The translations under genes were made by a program, and so were the position numbers. 7,913 nt of DNA from Haloferacaceae archaeon (GTDB taxonomy: Archaea > Halobacteriota > Halobacteria > Halobacteriales > Haloferacaceae). The stretch is taken from the NCBI GenBank assembly GCA_028274825.1, contig JAQCMZ010000036.1, positions 1 through 7,913 on the forward strand, given 5' to 3'. The notes under the pieces are model-generated. The model made no database searches. It saw only the letters and a list, made by a program, of their open reading frames with translations, and was not told where the DNA came from. Positions 1-6,607 of this stretch are shown here, piece after piece (the first letter of the stretch is position 1; every line of letters starts with the position of its first letter).

Positions 1-7
1 GTTTATT

Positions 8-1150
8 ATGGAGTTTGACCTCACCCCGGAGCAAAGAAAACTCAAAGACACTGCACGGCGGGTCGCCGAAGGAGACCTGGCCGAAAAGGCATTTACCTAC
101 GAGGGAGACTACCCCATTCAAAACGCAGAGATTCTCTCCGAGGCTGGACTGCTAGGCATTTCTTTGCCAGAAAAATACGGTGGCCGCGGGATGACTCCGC
201 TGGAAGTCCTCATGATTCAAGAAGAGATCGGGCGCGTCTGCCCGGACACGGCCCATCTCATCTCACACTCGTCAATGGGATCACCGGGAGCGATTAATCA
301 CCTGGGAAGCGAGTACCAGAGAGAAAAATATCTGCCCGATATCTGTGAAGGGAATAGTGTCATCAGTGTCGCAATTAGCGAAGCTGATGCTGGCACTGCA
401 GCAAACGAGATGCAGACGAGTGCCGAGGACGACGGCGACCAGGTCGTCATAAACGGGGAGAAAAAGTGGCCAGGTATGCCGGATGCTGCTCGAGCGTACC
501 TGGTCTACACACGGTTCGAGGAAGGGATCGGTGCGGTCATCGTCGACAAGGACACCCCCGGGCTGGAACACGTCGAGACGTACACCAACATGTACGGCGG
601 TGAACAGTCACGAATCCAATTCGATAACTGCCGGGTAGACAAGAGTCAGGTGCTCATCCGCGGCGAGGACGCGTTCGTGAAACTTCTCAAAGAGTTCAAC
701 GTCGAACGCTGTCACAACGCGATGATGTCGGTCTCGCTGGCGCGCAACGCCTTCGAGAAGTCGCTGGAGTACGCTCAGGAGCGCGAACAGTTCGGAGAGC
801 CGATTGGTGAGAACCAGGCTATCAGTCACAAACTGGCCGATATGGCGATGAAAATCGAGGCTGCCCGACTCCTCGTGTTCCAGGCGACCACCTCGGCGAT
901 TAGTGATGGCAACGACGGTCTTACCTCGCGAGCACAGACGAGTATCGCGAAGGTGTTCGCCAACGAAATGGGCGAAGAAGTTGCCAACGATGCGATCCAG
1001 ATTCACGGCGCGAAAGGGTATATGAAAGGACACCCCACGGAATATATCTACAGAAAAATCCGCGGGCGAAAGCTTGCCGGCGGTACGGCCGAAATTCACC
1101 GCGACGGAATCGCTAACGTGTTGTTCGAACACGGATACGATCCGTACTAG
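8..1150 (+). CDS. Acyl-CoA dehydrogenase family protein
   Basis: A 380-residue flavoprotein, full length for the soluble FAD-dependent acyl-CoA dehydrogenases that catalyse alpha,beta-dehydrogenation of acyl-CoA thioesters and pass electrons to ETF. Seen: an N-terminal helical domain (about 1-115, with GxPGAxxxxG-like residues at 91-100), a beta domain with SEADAGT (124-130) where most relatives have TEPxxGSD, and GEKKW at 150-154. The C-terminal domain carries REQFGEPIGENQ (259-270), an LADM motif, QIHGAKGY (331-338) and GGTAEIHR (358-365). The usual catalytic Glu of the YEGT motif is Gly358. Glu233 in FNVER sits where isovaleryl-CoA and long-chain dehydrogenases carry their base, so I infer Glu233 acts. 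Residues 154-158 read WPGMP instead of the common WITNG. Substrate is unknown; a short, branched or aromatic acyl-CoA is possible. The start lies at the window edge, so the promoter and any upstream partner are not visible. Confidence 0.95.
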   Translation: MEFDLTPEQRKLKDTARRVAEGDLAEKAFTYEGDYPIQNAEILSEAGLLGISLPEKYGGRGMTPLEVLMIQEEIGRVCPDTAHLISHSSMGSPGAINHLGSEYQREKYLPDICEGNSVISVAISEADAGTAANEMQTSAEDDGDQVVINGEKKWPGMPDAARAYLVYTRFEEGIGAVIVDKDTPGLEHVETYTNMYGGEQSRIQFDNCRVDKSQVLIRGEDAFVKLLKEFNVERCHNAMMSVSLARNAFEKSLEYAQEREQFGEPIGENQAISHKLADMAMKIEAARLLVFQATTSAISDGNDGLTSRAQTSIAKVFANEMGEEVANDAIQIHGAKGYMKGHPTEYIYRKIRGRKLAGGTAEIHRDGIANVLFEHGYDPY

Positions 1151-1178
1151 AGAATCTACTGTCTCATAAAGCGCCGTG

Positions 1179-1223
1179 GATACGGTTAGTAAAATGTACT
1201 AACCGGATACTCGTAACCGTATC
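1179..1223. repeat. Overlapping dyads downstream of the acyl-CoA dehydrogenase
   Basis: Two mutually exclusive inverted repeats share bases. One is an 8-bp perfect stem, ggttagta (1184-1191) with tactaacc (1197-1204), around a 5-nt loop. The other is a 10-bp perfect pair, gatacggtta (1179-1188) with taaccgtatc (1214-1223). They lie 28 nt after the stop codon. Haloarchaeal termination mainly uses T-runs, and none is obvious here, so a regulator-binding site or an RNA switch or terminator are all possible. Function is inferred only from symmetry. Confidence 0.5.
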
Positions 1224-1356
1224 AGAACCCGACGACCGGCGCTGGTATTGGTCCAGTCTCGCTCCTGTGGCGCAAATTACTGGAAGTGAACGAGTCATAA
1301 CCCGTCAGCAGATGTGAAAGGTATCTTCCGCTGAATCCGTGATAGTAATGTCTTGA

Positions 1357-1391
1357 GTGAAGTCCCTCGGGGACAAGCCCCGAGGCTTCAC
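1357..1391 (-). repeat. Long GC-rich hairpin, candidate IS200/IS605-type end
   Basis: A strong stem-loop: gtgaag (1357-1362) pairs with cttcac (1386-1391), and cctcgggg (1365-1372) pairs with ccccgagg (1378-1385), with a 2-nt bulge (1363-1364) and the loop acaag. Fourteen paired bases of this kind are typical of the subterminal palindromes of IS200/IS605 and IS1341-type elements. No intact transposase frame is beside it. If it is a right end, the element would have lain on the minus strand at higher coordinates. The minus-strand assignment is inferred. Confidence 0.4.
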
Positions 1392-2142
1392 CGTGTTGTC
1401 CGTGCCGTCCAGAAACGGACGCAGGCGACTGTCAGTCCCCTCGAGCTCCCGCGTTTGCGGTCGGCTGGAATCAACACCCGAACACTCGCTGTGTCCGTGG
1501 AGGTCGCTCCACCACGACCCGACAACTCCCGTCTCACGCCCAGTGGACGGGTTTGGGAGGAGTCGCATTTCCAACCCGTCAAACGACCGCATCACAGTAA
1601 GATCTTTAGTACCCGTCACGGTCGTTACACCGCTATACGGGTCGTGATAGATTACACAGTTTGACGGGCTTCACCCTCGGGGTCATCCGTCGAGAATCGA
1701 CGATTCTCGTCATCACTCCTCGCTGACTTCCGTCCGACCCCTCACACTCGCCCTACTCAGCCTGTAGACCTCACAGGCGAGTCCGAAATATTGAGCTTAC
1801 TCGGCCGGTAGATTCGATAGACTCGTGAGAGTAGCTAGGACATACTCCGGACATCTGTCTGCTGCGCCAGATAATGAAGATGAATGCAGCTGGTGGTGTG
1901 GGTGTCCGGAAACAGACAAGTTGGCATTTTTTGTTGGAAAATTCAGCCACTGACCGATCGACACGGTCCAGAATCAACCTGCTCAGCCGCTTGACTGTTC
2001 GACGCTTGTTCGACCGCGAGAGCCGACGGGTCACACTGAGAGGCGGAGACTTCGAACCCGTATACCCCTTCGATTGGGGTGCAGTTGCTCTCAGGTAGCT
2101 AAAGAGATCGAACACGAGTCAGCGATACACTCGATCAGCCCT
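1392..2142. other. Gene-free stretch, probable decayed sequence
   Basis: Several overlapping open frames occur on both strands (for example minus 1771-2115 and minus 1305-1619). Their products are rich in Arg, Ser and Pro and poor in acidic residues, unlike true haloarchaeal proteins, and they show no recognisable domain. A 6-bp hairpin, gtggag/ctccac, sits at 1497-1512. I interpret the stretch as insertion-sequence remnant plus spacer. A noncoding RNA between the hairpins at 1357 and 1691 cannot be excluded. Confidence 0.4.
1691..1709. repeat. 19-bp perfect palindrome with single-base centre
   Basis: The arms cgagaatcg (1691-1699) and cgattctcg (1701-1709) flank one central base. It lies about 300 bp from the hairpin at 1357-1391 and follows a segment containing ccctcgggg (1671-1680 region) that resembles one arm of that hairpin. 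It may be the other end of a small nonautonomous element or an unrelated binding site. Confidence 0.4.
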
Positions 2143-2150
2143 AGATAATG
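2143..2150. repeat. Left target-site duplication of the MITE
   Basis: The octamer agataatg directly abuts the left terminal inverted repeat and is repeated at 2278-2285 next to the right one. Confidence 0.9.
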
Positions 2151-2277
2151 TGCTCTGTTGAATAGCGGTGATTGTGTGGACAAGGTGGATATGAATCGGC
2201 TCGTGAGCTGATGAGCCGCATGGTCTCAAAGTCGGTGTTGATAGACCGGGTCTCAACAACCGCTATTCAACAGAGCA
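2151..2277. mobile_element. MITE, 127 bp, with perfect 19-bp TIRs
   Basis: The left end tgctctgttgaatagcggt (2151-2169) is repeated exactly in reverse complement at 2259-2277. Both ends are bordered by the same 8-mer, agataatg (2143-2150 and 2278-2285), a textbook target-site duplication. The 89-bp interior has no coding capacity and holds a small stem, cggctc (2197-2202) with gagccg (2213-2218). The element must have been moved by a transposase encoded elsewhere. An 8-bp duplication and TCTGTTG-containing ends would fit an IS6-type or IS5/ISH1-type parent, but the parent family is inferred. The perfect ends and duplication suggest recent insertion. Confidence 0.93.
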
Positions 2278-2285
2278 AGATAATG
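2278..2285. repeat. Right target-site duplication of the MITE
   Basis: The octamer agataatg directly follows the right terminal inverted repeat and matches the left flank exactly. Confidence 0.9.
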
Positions 2286-2408
2286 GTGTATACGGGCGGA
2301 TTACGAGGTCACCATGTCGATGGACGTCGTTCGGTGGTAGTCCACATCAACATATCTCACAGAGCCGATACACTCGCAACTCGAAGAGCGATGAGTCTCA
2401 CACGGGCC

Positions 2409-2966
2409 TTATGCAAAATCCGGCTGCCCGCTGTCTGGCATTATCTCAAAAGCGTTGAGCATACAGGCTAACATTGCATAATAGCCCATCGTAGCCGTCA
2501 ATTCGACGGTCTTCCGAATACCAAGTCGCTCGCTAACAGCGGTAAACCGAGCCGAAGAGACGCCGTTTTCATCGAAGAGTTGCCGACCGTATTCGACCAC
2601 GAGAGACTCCAGGTCAGACACGTCTGTCAGCTGGGTCTGAGATGCCACCGCCTCTATCAACTCACGTGACACACCGTGATCGAGCGCCAGCGGTTCGTGT
2701 GCTGCCCACTCGTACGCGCACTCGAACTCTCGAGCGGTGGTCAGTATGGCCGTCTCCCGCACCGAATCCGAGAGCTCACTCTCGTATCGAATGTAGGTTC
2801 CCACATTGGCGACTCTCCCTCCGAGGTCCGGGCTATTGAGGAGCACACTAAACGGGCCTCGGACGCCCCCCCGTGTGTCCGCGATTCGGTCGTAGTTGTC
2901 ACGGTACTCTTGTGAAATCTGCTCTCGCTCGGTGACGAGCGGTACGCGATCTGTGTTTTCTCCCAT
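2409..2966 (-). CDS. Carboxymuconolactone decarboxylase / AhpD-like family protein
   Basis: A 185-residue all-helical cytoplasmic protein of the CMD/AhpD superfamily. The core motif is clear: RETAILTTAREFECAYEWAAH at about 70-90, with Glu71, Cys83 and His90 at the spacing of AhpD's Glu, first Cys and His. The position of AhpD's second resolving Cys is Glu86, so the CxxC disulfide centre is absent. This favours the gamma-carboxymuconolactone-decarboxylase-like branch, where YEWAxH is common, over peroxidase activity. Substrate is unknown; aromatic or lactone catabolism is a family-based guess. Residues 31-60 (GPFSVLLNSPDLGGRVANVG) match the conserved N-terminal region. The gene stands alone with its own promoter. 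Only 123 bp separate its stop from the right target duplication of the MITE. Confidence 0.9.
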   Translation of the reverse strand: MGENTDRVPLVTEREQISQEYRDNYDRIADTRGGVRGPFSVLLNSPDLGGRVANVGTYIRYESELSDSVRETAILTTAREFECAYEWAAHEPLALDHGVSRELIEAVASQTQLTDVSDLESLVVEYGRQLFDENGVSSARFTAVSERLGIRKTVELTATMGYYAMLACMLNAFEIMPDSGQPDFA

Positions 2967-2986
2967 CGTCTACTCTGTGAGCGACC

Positions 2987-2994
2987 AATTTATT
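2987..2994 (-). promoter_or_regulatory. Putative TATA box of the CMD-like gene
   Basis: On the minus strand this reads aataaatt, centred about 24 nt upstream of the ATG at 2966. That matches archaeal box A spacing for a leaderless or near-leaderless transcript and supports the chosen start. Confidence 0.55.
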
Positions 2995-3479
2995 GAATCG
3001 TCGCATACGTGTCTACTGTGTGACCGGTCCAGTCTCTGATCGAGTGACGATACTAAAGGAATATCGGGATATACAGCAGATTCTCAGACACGGCGACTTT
3101 ATCTCCTCAGCAAACCCCGCGCAGGTTGCAGTTTCAGCAGCCACACTGTGACAACACTGGCACCCCAAATCGGTCAGTTCGGATTCGCGGGTGCCGAGAT
3201 CATATCCTGACTGGAATCCACGAGTGTGAGAGAACTCAGAACTCAAGCAGTTGAACCACACGTCGTCAGCACTAATCACGTAGCGTGTGATGTGCGCCTG
3301 ACCGCGAGACGTCATATCGACGCTCACTAACCGAGCCCCCACCGAGATCAAGCTGTCAAGACCGCACTGGACCCACAGAGAATACCTCTGTGAGCCACTC
3401 ACTGCGCTTAGAACGGGACTCGTTGCGTGTTCCGACATGCATGGCACAATCGGGGGTTCAATGACTGCCGATCGTTCAG

Positions 3480-3525
3480 CGCTTGACATCCTCCTCCGCG
3501 TGACCGCGGCCGAATCCCACCGCAC
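3480..3525 (-). repeat. Solo IS200/IS605 (IS1341-type) right-end-like hairpin
   Basis: Read on the minus strand, the segment goes from gtgggattc through a short stem (ccgcg/cgcgg with a 4-nt loop) to ggaggaggatgtcaag. A stem followed by GGAGGATGTCAA is, from memory, the usual layout of haloarchaeal tnpB element right ends, where the palindrome belongs to the 3' part of the guide RNA. The matching tnpB would lie on the minus strand above 3525, but none is recognisable there. It may be a remnant or a small nonautonomous derivative. Confidence 0.4.
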
Positions 3526-3992
3526 CGCTGGGTTGGGAGTGTCAGGTGTCCAGACTGCCACGCAAGCACACCGTTGGAATCGGTGTGGAACCGGTCGACG
3601 GGCAGTCTCTTGGGAGTGGCCACCCCGGGACTCCTCTCGTCTGTCGTGCTCGGATTCCCCGTGTTGTGTTGGCCACTGGGAGTCCGGCAGACTGCGACAG
3701 ACTCGGAGTGACTTTCTCTGCGAGTATTTGCCCGGTGGTTGGTGTGTGATTCCCACATCGGGCCACACCCTGCCCTGTTTCCAGTGTGGGCAGACACTCA
3801 AACCGCCAGTTGGTGGGCGCTCGGCTACACTGGGGTCATACCCAGCGCGCCGACGCTTGCAGAGACGGTGTTTTGGAACAAACCCGGTCGGGAATTGCCG
3901 CTGTGACGGCGCGTATCCACGCCGTGAACGACGTGGGAGTGCGCCTGTTCCATCTATAATCGGATCACTCAGCCGTTGAGATGCTCGCTCTC

Positions 3993-4214
3993 TCAGGGCT
4001 GCTGGCCGTCTTCGGGAGAATCAATGTCGGCCTCGCGTTGGACAGCACGTTCTTCTGCGCCAACTGCCACTGCGCCAGCCACGAGTGACGCGATGATAAG
4101 TCTCACTCCGCTCTTCCACCCGCCGCGCTGGGATGCAATCAGTGCCACTGCTGTGAGCGCACCTGCGAAAGCTCCGCTCAGGTACGCAATCGCTCGAATC
4201 GTCGGGAGCGTCAT
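3993..4214 (-). CDS. Small two-helix membrane protein, unknown function
   Basis: A 73-residue protein with two hydrophobic segments (about 8-27 and 37-53) joined by a short basic loop (SQRGGWKSG). The hydrophilic C-terminal tail is acidic (EEERxx, EADIDSPEDG). This composition is typical of real haloarchaeal membrane proteins. The frame stays open to an ATG at 4262, but I prefer the ATG at 4214, because a TATA-like tatcattt (minus strand, 4239-4246) lies about 29 nt upstream and the extra 16 residues add nothing recognisable. It follows the molybdoenzyme gene on the same strand after a 271-bp gap, so co-transcription is uncertain. Family not recognised. Confidence 0.65.
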   Translation of the reverse strand: MTLPTIRAIAYLSGAFAGALTAVALIASQRGGWKSGVRLIIASLVAGAVAVGAEERAVQREADIDSPEDGQQP

Positions 4215-4238
4215 ACAGAGAGTCAATTCGCGAGCGTG

Positions 4239-4246
4239 AAATGATA
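4239..4246 (-). promoter_or_regulatory. Putative TATA box of the small membrane protein gene
   Basis: The minus-strand tatcattt is centred about 29 nt upstream of ATG 4214 and implies a leader of only a few nucleotides. Confidence 0.35.
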
Positions 4247-4485
4247 GGGTGTTCGAGACCACACAGAGGTGCCGCCTCTCGTCACCGGCGAGTTAGCTGC
4301 AGCTGGCATCTTCACCACTCTCGTCTGCAGTGAAGCGTCACCGTGGTATCAACGACGCAACTGCTTGAGTGTGGTATTTCCTGTGTTTGACAGACGGGGT
4401 AGTCTGCCAATCAGCCGCCGATGACGGTCTCTCAGAACAATAATCACACTGGTCGTATCACACGACACTTCCGTGTTTGCCGGGT

Positions 4486-6018
4486 TCATACGGTGTCGAA
4501 CATACGATGCCACCCCGTGGCGCCTGCAGGGCGAGGGCTGGTTTCCTCTGCCGTCTGGACGGTCCCGTCCTGGCGGATTGCCCGGCAGACGATCTCCAGT
4601 TCGGTTTCGCCTGGCGCGTCGAACTCGTATTTCCAGCGACGACGAATATGTGGGCTGAGTTGCCGTTCCAACGTAGCCTCCGTCCACGAGTCTCCGCCGT
4701 CAACGCTCACTTCGACTGCTCGAATCTCTTCGAACTGCGTCTCGAGACCGCTGAATGCGATCCCGCCGATCCGGACCGTCTCCCCCTCGCGCTCGACCGC
4801 TCGAATGTATGATCCCGTGTTGAGGACCGCTTCTTCGTCCCAACCGCGCTCACTCCAGTATCCGTCTCGGTCGGATTCGACGAGTTCGATATCGGTGATC
4901 CACTTCGTCATTTTCATTCCGTAGCGACCAGGGAGCAACAGTCGTGCCGGATACCCGTGCTCTGCGGTGAGCCGTTGATCACCCATCCCATACGCGAGAA
5001 GGATATCCTCCCGACGGATCTGCTCGATCGGGAATGACTCTGTGTATCCGTCCGTCGCGCGGGTGACGACATCAATCGCCCCGTCGGCAGGGACGGCCGG
5101 CTCAATGAGTTCCGACAGTTGGACGCCAGTCCAGTGAGCAGTACCGACGAGATGGCCGCCAACCTTGTTAGAGACACAGACCATCGTCGTCGGTTGCTCG
5201 ACACTCGCCTCGTGGCCCAGTAAGTCATCGTATGAAAGTGAGTACGGCATCGAGACAGCCCCGTGAATATCGAGTTGCCAATCGGCCGCGTCGATCTGAG
5301 GGGTCCTGATGGTTTTGTCGATAATGTAGTGATCGGCCGGCGCGGTGATAGCCGGGGGCATTTTACCGAAATCGAAGGCGGGGTCGCCCTCCAGGGGGGA
5401 CACGTCCGTGGGGAGTGAATCAGAATCCATCGTAACGTCCGTCGCTCCTGAGAGCCGGTCGAAAGCGGTTCGGAGTAATCCCAACGAGACTGCACTGCCG
5501 CCGACTACCGCGATACTCCGACGGAAAAACGACCGACGATCCTGCCGAGAAGCGGCTTTGCCGAACGAGACAGTTGCCAACAGTTTGCCGGCAACCAACG
5601 GCGGAGCAATCACGACCAGAATGCCGGCAAGCACTTCTCCCGAAAGCGTGGCGCCTCCGAGAGTGAATACAGCGCCTGTCACGGCGAGACCTGTTACGAT
5701 TCCGATGGCGTCACCAGTCCGTCCGGAAAACGTAGGGACGCGGCCTGCGAGGATGCCAATCCCGCCGGCGAGAAGGGTCCCTCCGATGGCGAGGCTGCCG
5801 ATCAGCACCGGCTTCGCCATGAACCCAAGCAGACTGATCATCGCTGCTGCGAACCACCCGGGTGAATACTCGATGACGAGTGTCGCGAGGGGGACGAGTC
5901 CGAACACACCGACGAATGGGGCGGCGGCAAAGAGCCCACCCATCCACACAACCCCGACAATGGCTCCTCTGAGAGCGGGGGAAACGTCCTCCTGATCGAC
6001 TCGGCCAGAACCCGTCAC
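4486..6018 (-). CDS. Membrane-anchored sulfite-oxidase-family molybdopterin oxidoreductase
   Basis: A 510-residue protein. Residues 15-150 hold four to six hydrophobic segments. After them comes QDRRSFFRRS (159-168), then another hydrophobic stretch (168-185). The remainder is a soluble sulfite-oxidase-fold domain: the molybdopterin-binding part with TTMVCVSNKVGG, where Cys281 is the expected Mo ligand, then GTAHWTGVQL (292-301), GYPARLLLPG (355-364) and KWITDIEL (372-379). A C-terminal Mo-co dimerisation-like domain carries VEVSVDGGDSWTEATL (435-450). Comparable membrane-domain plus RRxFL plus sulfite-oxidase arrangements are known, from memory, in actinobacterial proteins. There is no heme b5 domain, so electrons probably pass through the membrane part or another carrier. 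The catalytic domain is likely extracellular. The substrate (sulfite, sulfoxide or other) cannot be told. The start is GTG; no in-frame ATG precedes residue 26 and an upstream in-frame stop lies at 6055-6057. Confidence 0.9.
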   Translation of the reverse strand: MTGSGRVDQEDVSPALRGAIVGVVWMGGLFAAAPFVGVFGLVPLATLVIEYSPGWFAAAMISLLGFMAKPVLIGSLAIGGTLLAGGIGILAGRVPTFSGRTGDAIGIVTGLAVTGAVFTLGGATLSGEVLAGILVVIAPPLVAGKLLATVSFGKAASRQDRRSFFRRSIAVVGGSAVSLGLLRTAFDRLSGATDVTMDSDSLPTDVSPLEGDPAFDFGKMPPAITAPADHYIIDKTIRTPQIDAADWQLDIHGAVSMPYSLSYDDLLGHEASVEQPTTMVCVSNKVGGHLVGTAHWTGVQLSELIEPAVPADGAIDVVTRATDGYTESFPIEQIRREDILLAYGMGDQRLTAEHGYPARLLLPGRYGMKMTKWITDIELVESDRDGYWSERGWDEEAVLNTGSYIRAVEREGETVRIGGIAFSGLETQFEEIRAVEVSVDGGDSWTEATLERQLSPHIRRRWKYEFDAPGETELEIVCRAIRQDGTVQTAEETSPRPAGATGWHRMFDTV

Positions 6019-6047
6019 GAGGGGGCACCTATGAGAAACGTATCCGA

Positions 6048-6056
6048 CATATATCT
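6048..6056 (-). promoter_or_regulatory. Putative TATA box of the molybdoenzyme gene
   Basis: The minus-strand agatatatg is centred about 34 nt upstream of the GTG start at 6018. The expected transcription start is near 6026, giving a leader of roughly 8 nt. Confidence 0.5.
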
Positions 6057-6117
6057 ATTGAGGTGGCCTGGAGTATAATCTTGATGGGCAGAGAGACTTG
6101 TCACTCGACGGTCGGTT

Positions 6118-6156
6118 GGGGTTGGGGTCAAGGGTGAAGCCAGGGCCGGGGTCGGG
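6118..6156 (+). repeat. G-tract cluster, possible G-quadruplex
   Basis: Six G-runs of three or four bases lie at 6118-6121, 6124-6127, 6132-6134, 6143-6145, 6148-6151 and 6154-6156. One spacer is 8 nt, so the strict G3+N1-7 rule is narrowly missed. The cluster lies 100-140 bp upstream of the molybdoenzyme start, on the strand opposite to that gene's coding strand. Confidence 0.4.
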
Positions 6157-6347
6157 ACCAGGAATGAGCGACTGCCCCGGTCAGAAAGTGCACTGGATTC
6201 AGGCTATCGCGCTCTGGCATAGTCTGCTCTCCTCTAACCCACTTTCTCCCGCGTCACTGGCTTTTATGACGCTACTGCCGTTCGTACCGAGCCGCGCTCG
6301 CTCTGAACTACTGGTTCGTGGAAAAACAAATCTGCGCCTCCGTCATT

Positions 6348-6557
6348 TCACGATTCCTCGTTCAACAGGCCGAGATCCTCGGCTGCGAGATCGGCAACGT
6401 GATCGGTAATCGCCGGATCCACCTTGGCACGCTGGTCACCGTCGTGCAGGCGGTCGTTGTGCCGGGTGATCGTTCCCTCAAGATCTGATAACGGGATCTT
6501 CGATTCGGTTTCACAGTCTGGACAAATGACTGTGACGTGTGGTTGTTCATCACTCAT
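6348..6557 (-). CDS. Small zinc-finger-like protein, unknown function
   Basis: A 69-residue acidic soluble protein. It has one CPDC motif (Cys12, Cys15) followed by His33 and His38, giving Cx2C-x17-Hx4H, which would suit one zinc site of the C2H2 kind. Metal binding is inferred. The C-terminal half (ITDHVADLAAEDLGLL) looks helical. Many haloarchaea carry such very small zinc-binding proteins, often regulatory or adaptor-like. Start: the frame also offers an ATG at 6566, but a strong TATA box at 6581-6588 lies about 28 nt from ATG 6557, which predicts a leaderless mRNA starting there. It is divergent from the membrane-protein gene at 6797. Confidence 0.82.
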   Translation of the reverse strand: MSDEQPHVTVICPDCETESKIPLSDLEGTITRHNDRLHDGDQRAKVDPAITDHVADLAAEDLGLLNEES

Positions 6558-6580
6558 AACAGTCATGACGCTCCCAGCCG

Positions 6581-6588
6581 TTATAAAA
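6581..6588 (-). promoter_or_regulatory. TATA box of the small zinc-finger-like gene
   Basis: The minus-strand ttttataa is a near-consensus archaeal box A, centred about 28 nt upstream of ATG 6557. It decides the start in favour of that ATG over the one 9 nt further upstream. Confidence 0.65.
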
Positions 6589-6607
6589 CACTACTAGTCG
6601 TCTAGGC

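Larger units (their letters stand above)
2967..3992. other. About 1 kb without a confident gene
   Basis: A long open frame runs on the minus strand with its stop at 3013-3015. Its only plausible gene-like part starts at ATG 3438 (141 codons), encoding a Cys-rich peptide (GCQCC, PCLRICC, nine Cys in all) that I cannot assign. G/C at third codon positions is only moderate and the upstream part is Arg/Ser/Pro-rich, so chance or decay is likely. Plus-strand frame 3437-3979 is also open over much of the same DNA and looks non-haloarchaeal. The stretch also contains the IS200/IS605-like end at 3480-3525. Confidence 0.4.
6019..6347. other. Gene-free stretch with G-rich tract upstream of the molybdoenzyme
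   Basis: No credible frame is present. The plus frame at 6098-6409 overlaps the real gene on the other strand and has a Gly/Arg/Pro-rich product. The stretch holds the molybdoenzyme promoter and the G-tract cluster at 6118-6156. The part from 6180 to 6347 shows nothing I can assign. Confidence 0.5.

Noticed and set aside
608..1132. Minus-strand frame of 174 codons opposite the acyl-CoA dehydrogenase
   Set aside because: It is an antisense shadow of a strongly conserved gene; the product is not recognisable.
1869..1876. Third copy of agataatg, identical to the MITE target duplication
   Set aside because: No terminal repeat adjoins it. One extra octamer match in about 8 kb is compatible with chance.
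2049..2065. T-arm-like ttcgaaccc suggesting a tRNA
   Set aside because: The flanking bases do not form a T stem and no acceptor or anticodon arm can be found.
4421..5995. Open frames on the plus strand opposite the molybdoenzyme gene (4421-4924, 4477-4812, 5345-5995)
   Set aside because: They are antisense to a clearly conserved protein, have Arg/Ser/Pro/Thr-rich products and show no domain.
5711..6028. Minus-strand frame beginning at GTG 6028, just where a leaderless transcript might start
   Set aside because: Its product is basic and Arg-rich and overlaps the conserved molybdoenzyme in another frame. The GTG at 6018 leads into the acidic, conserved frame.
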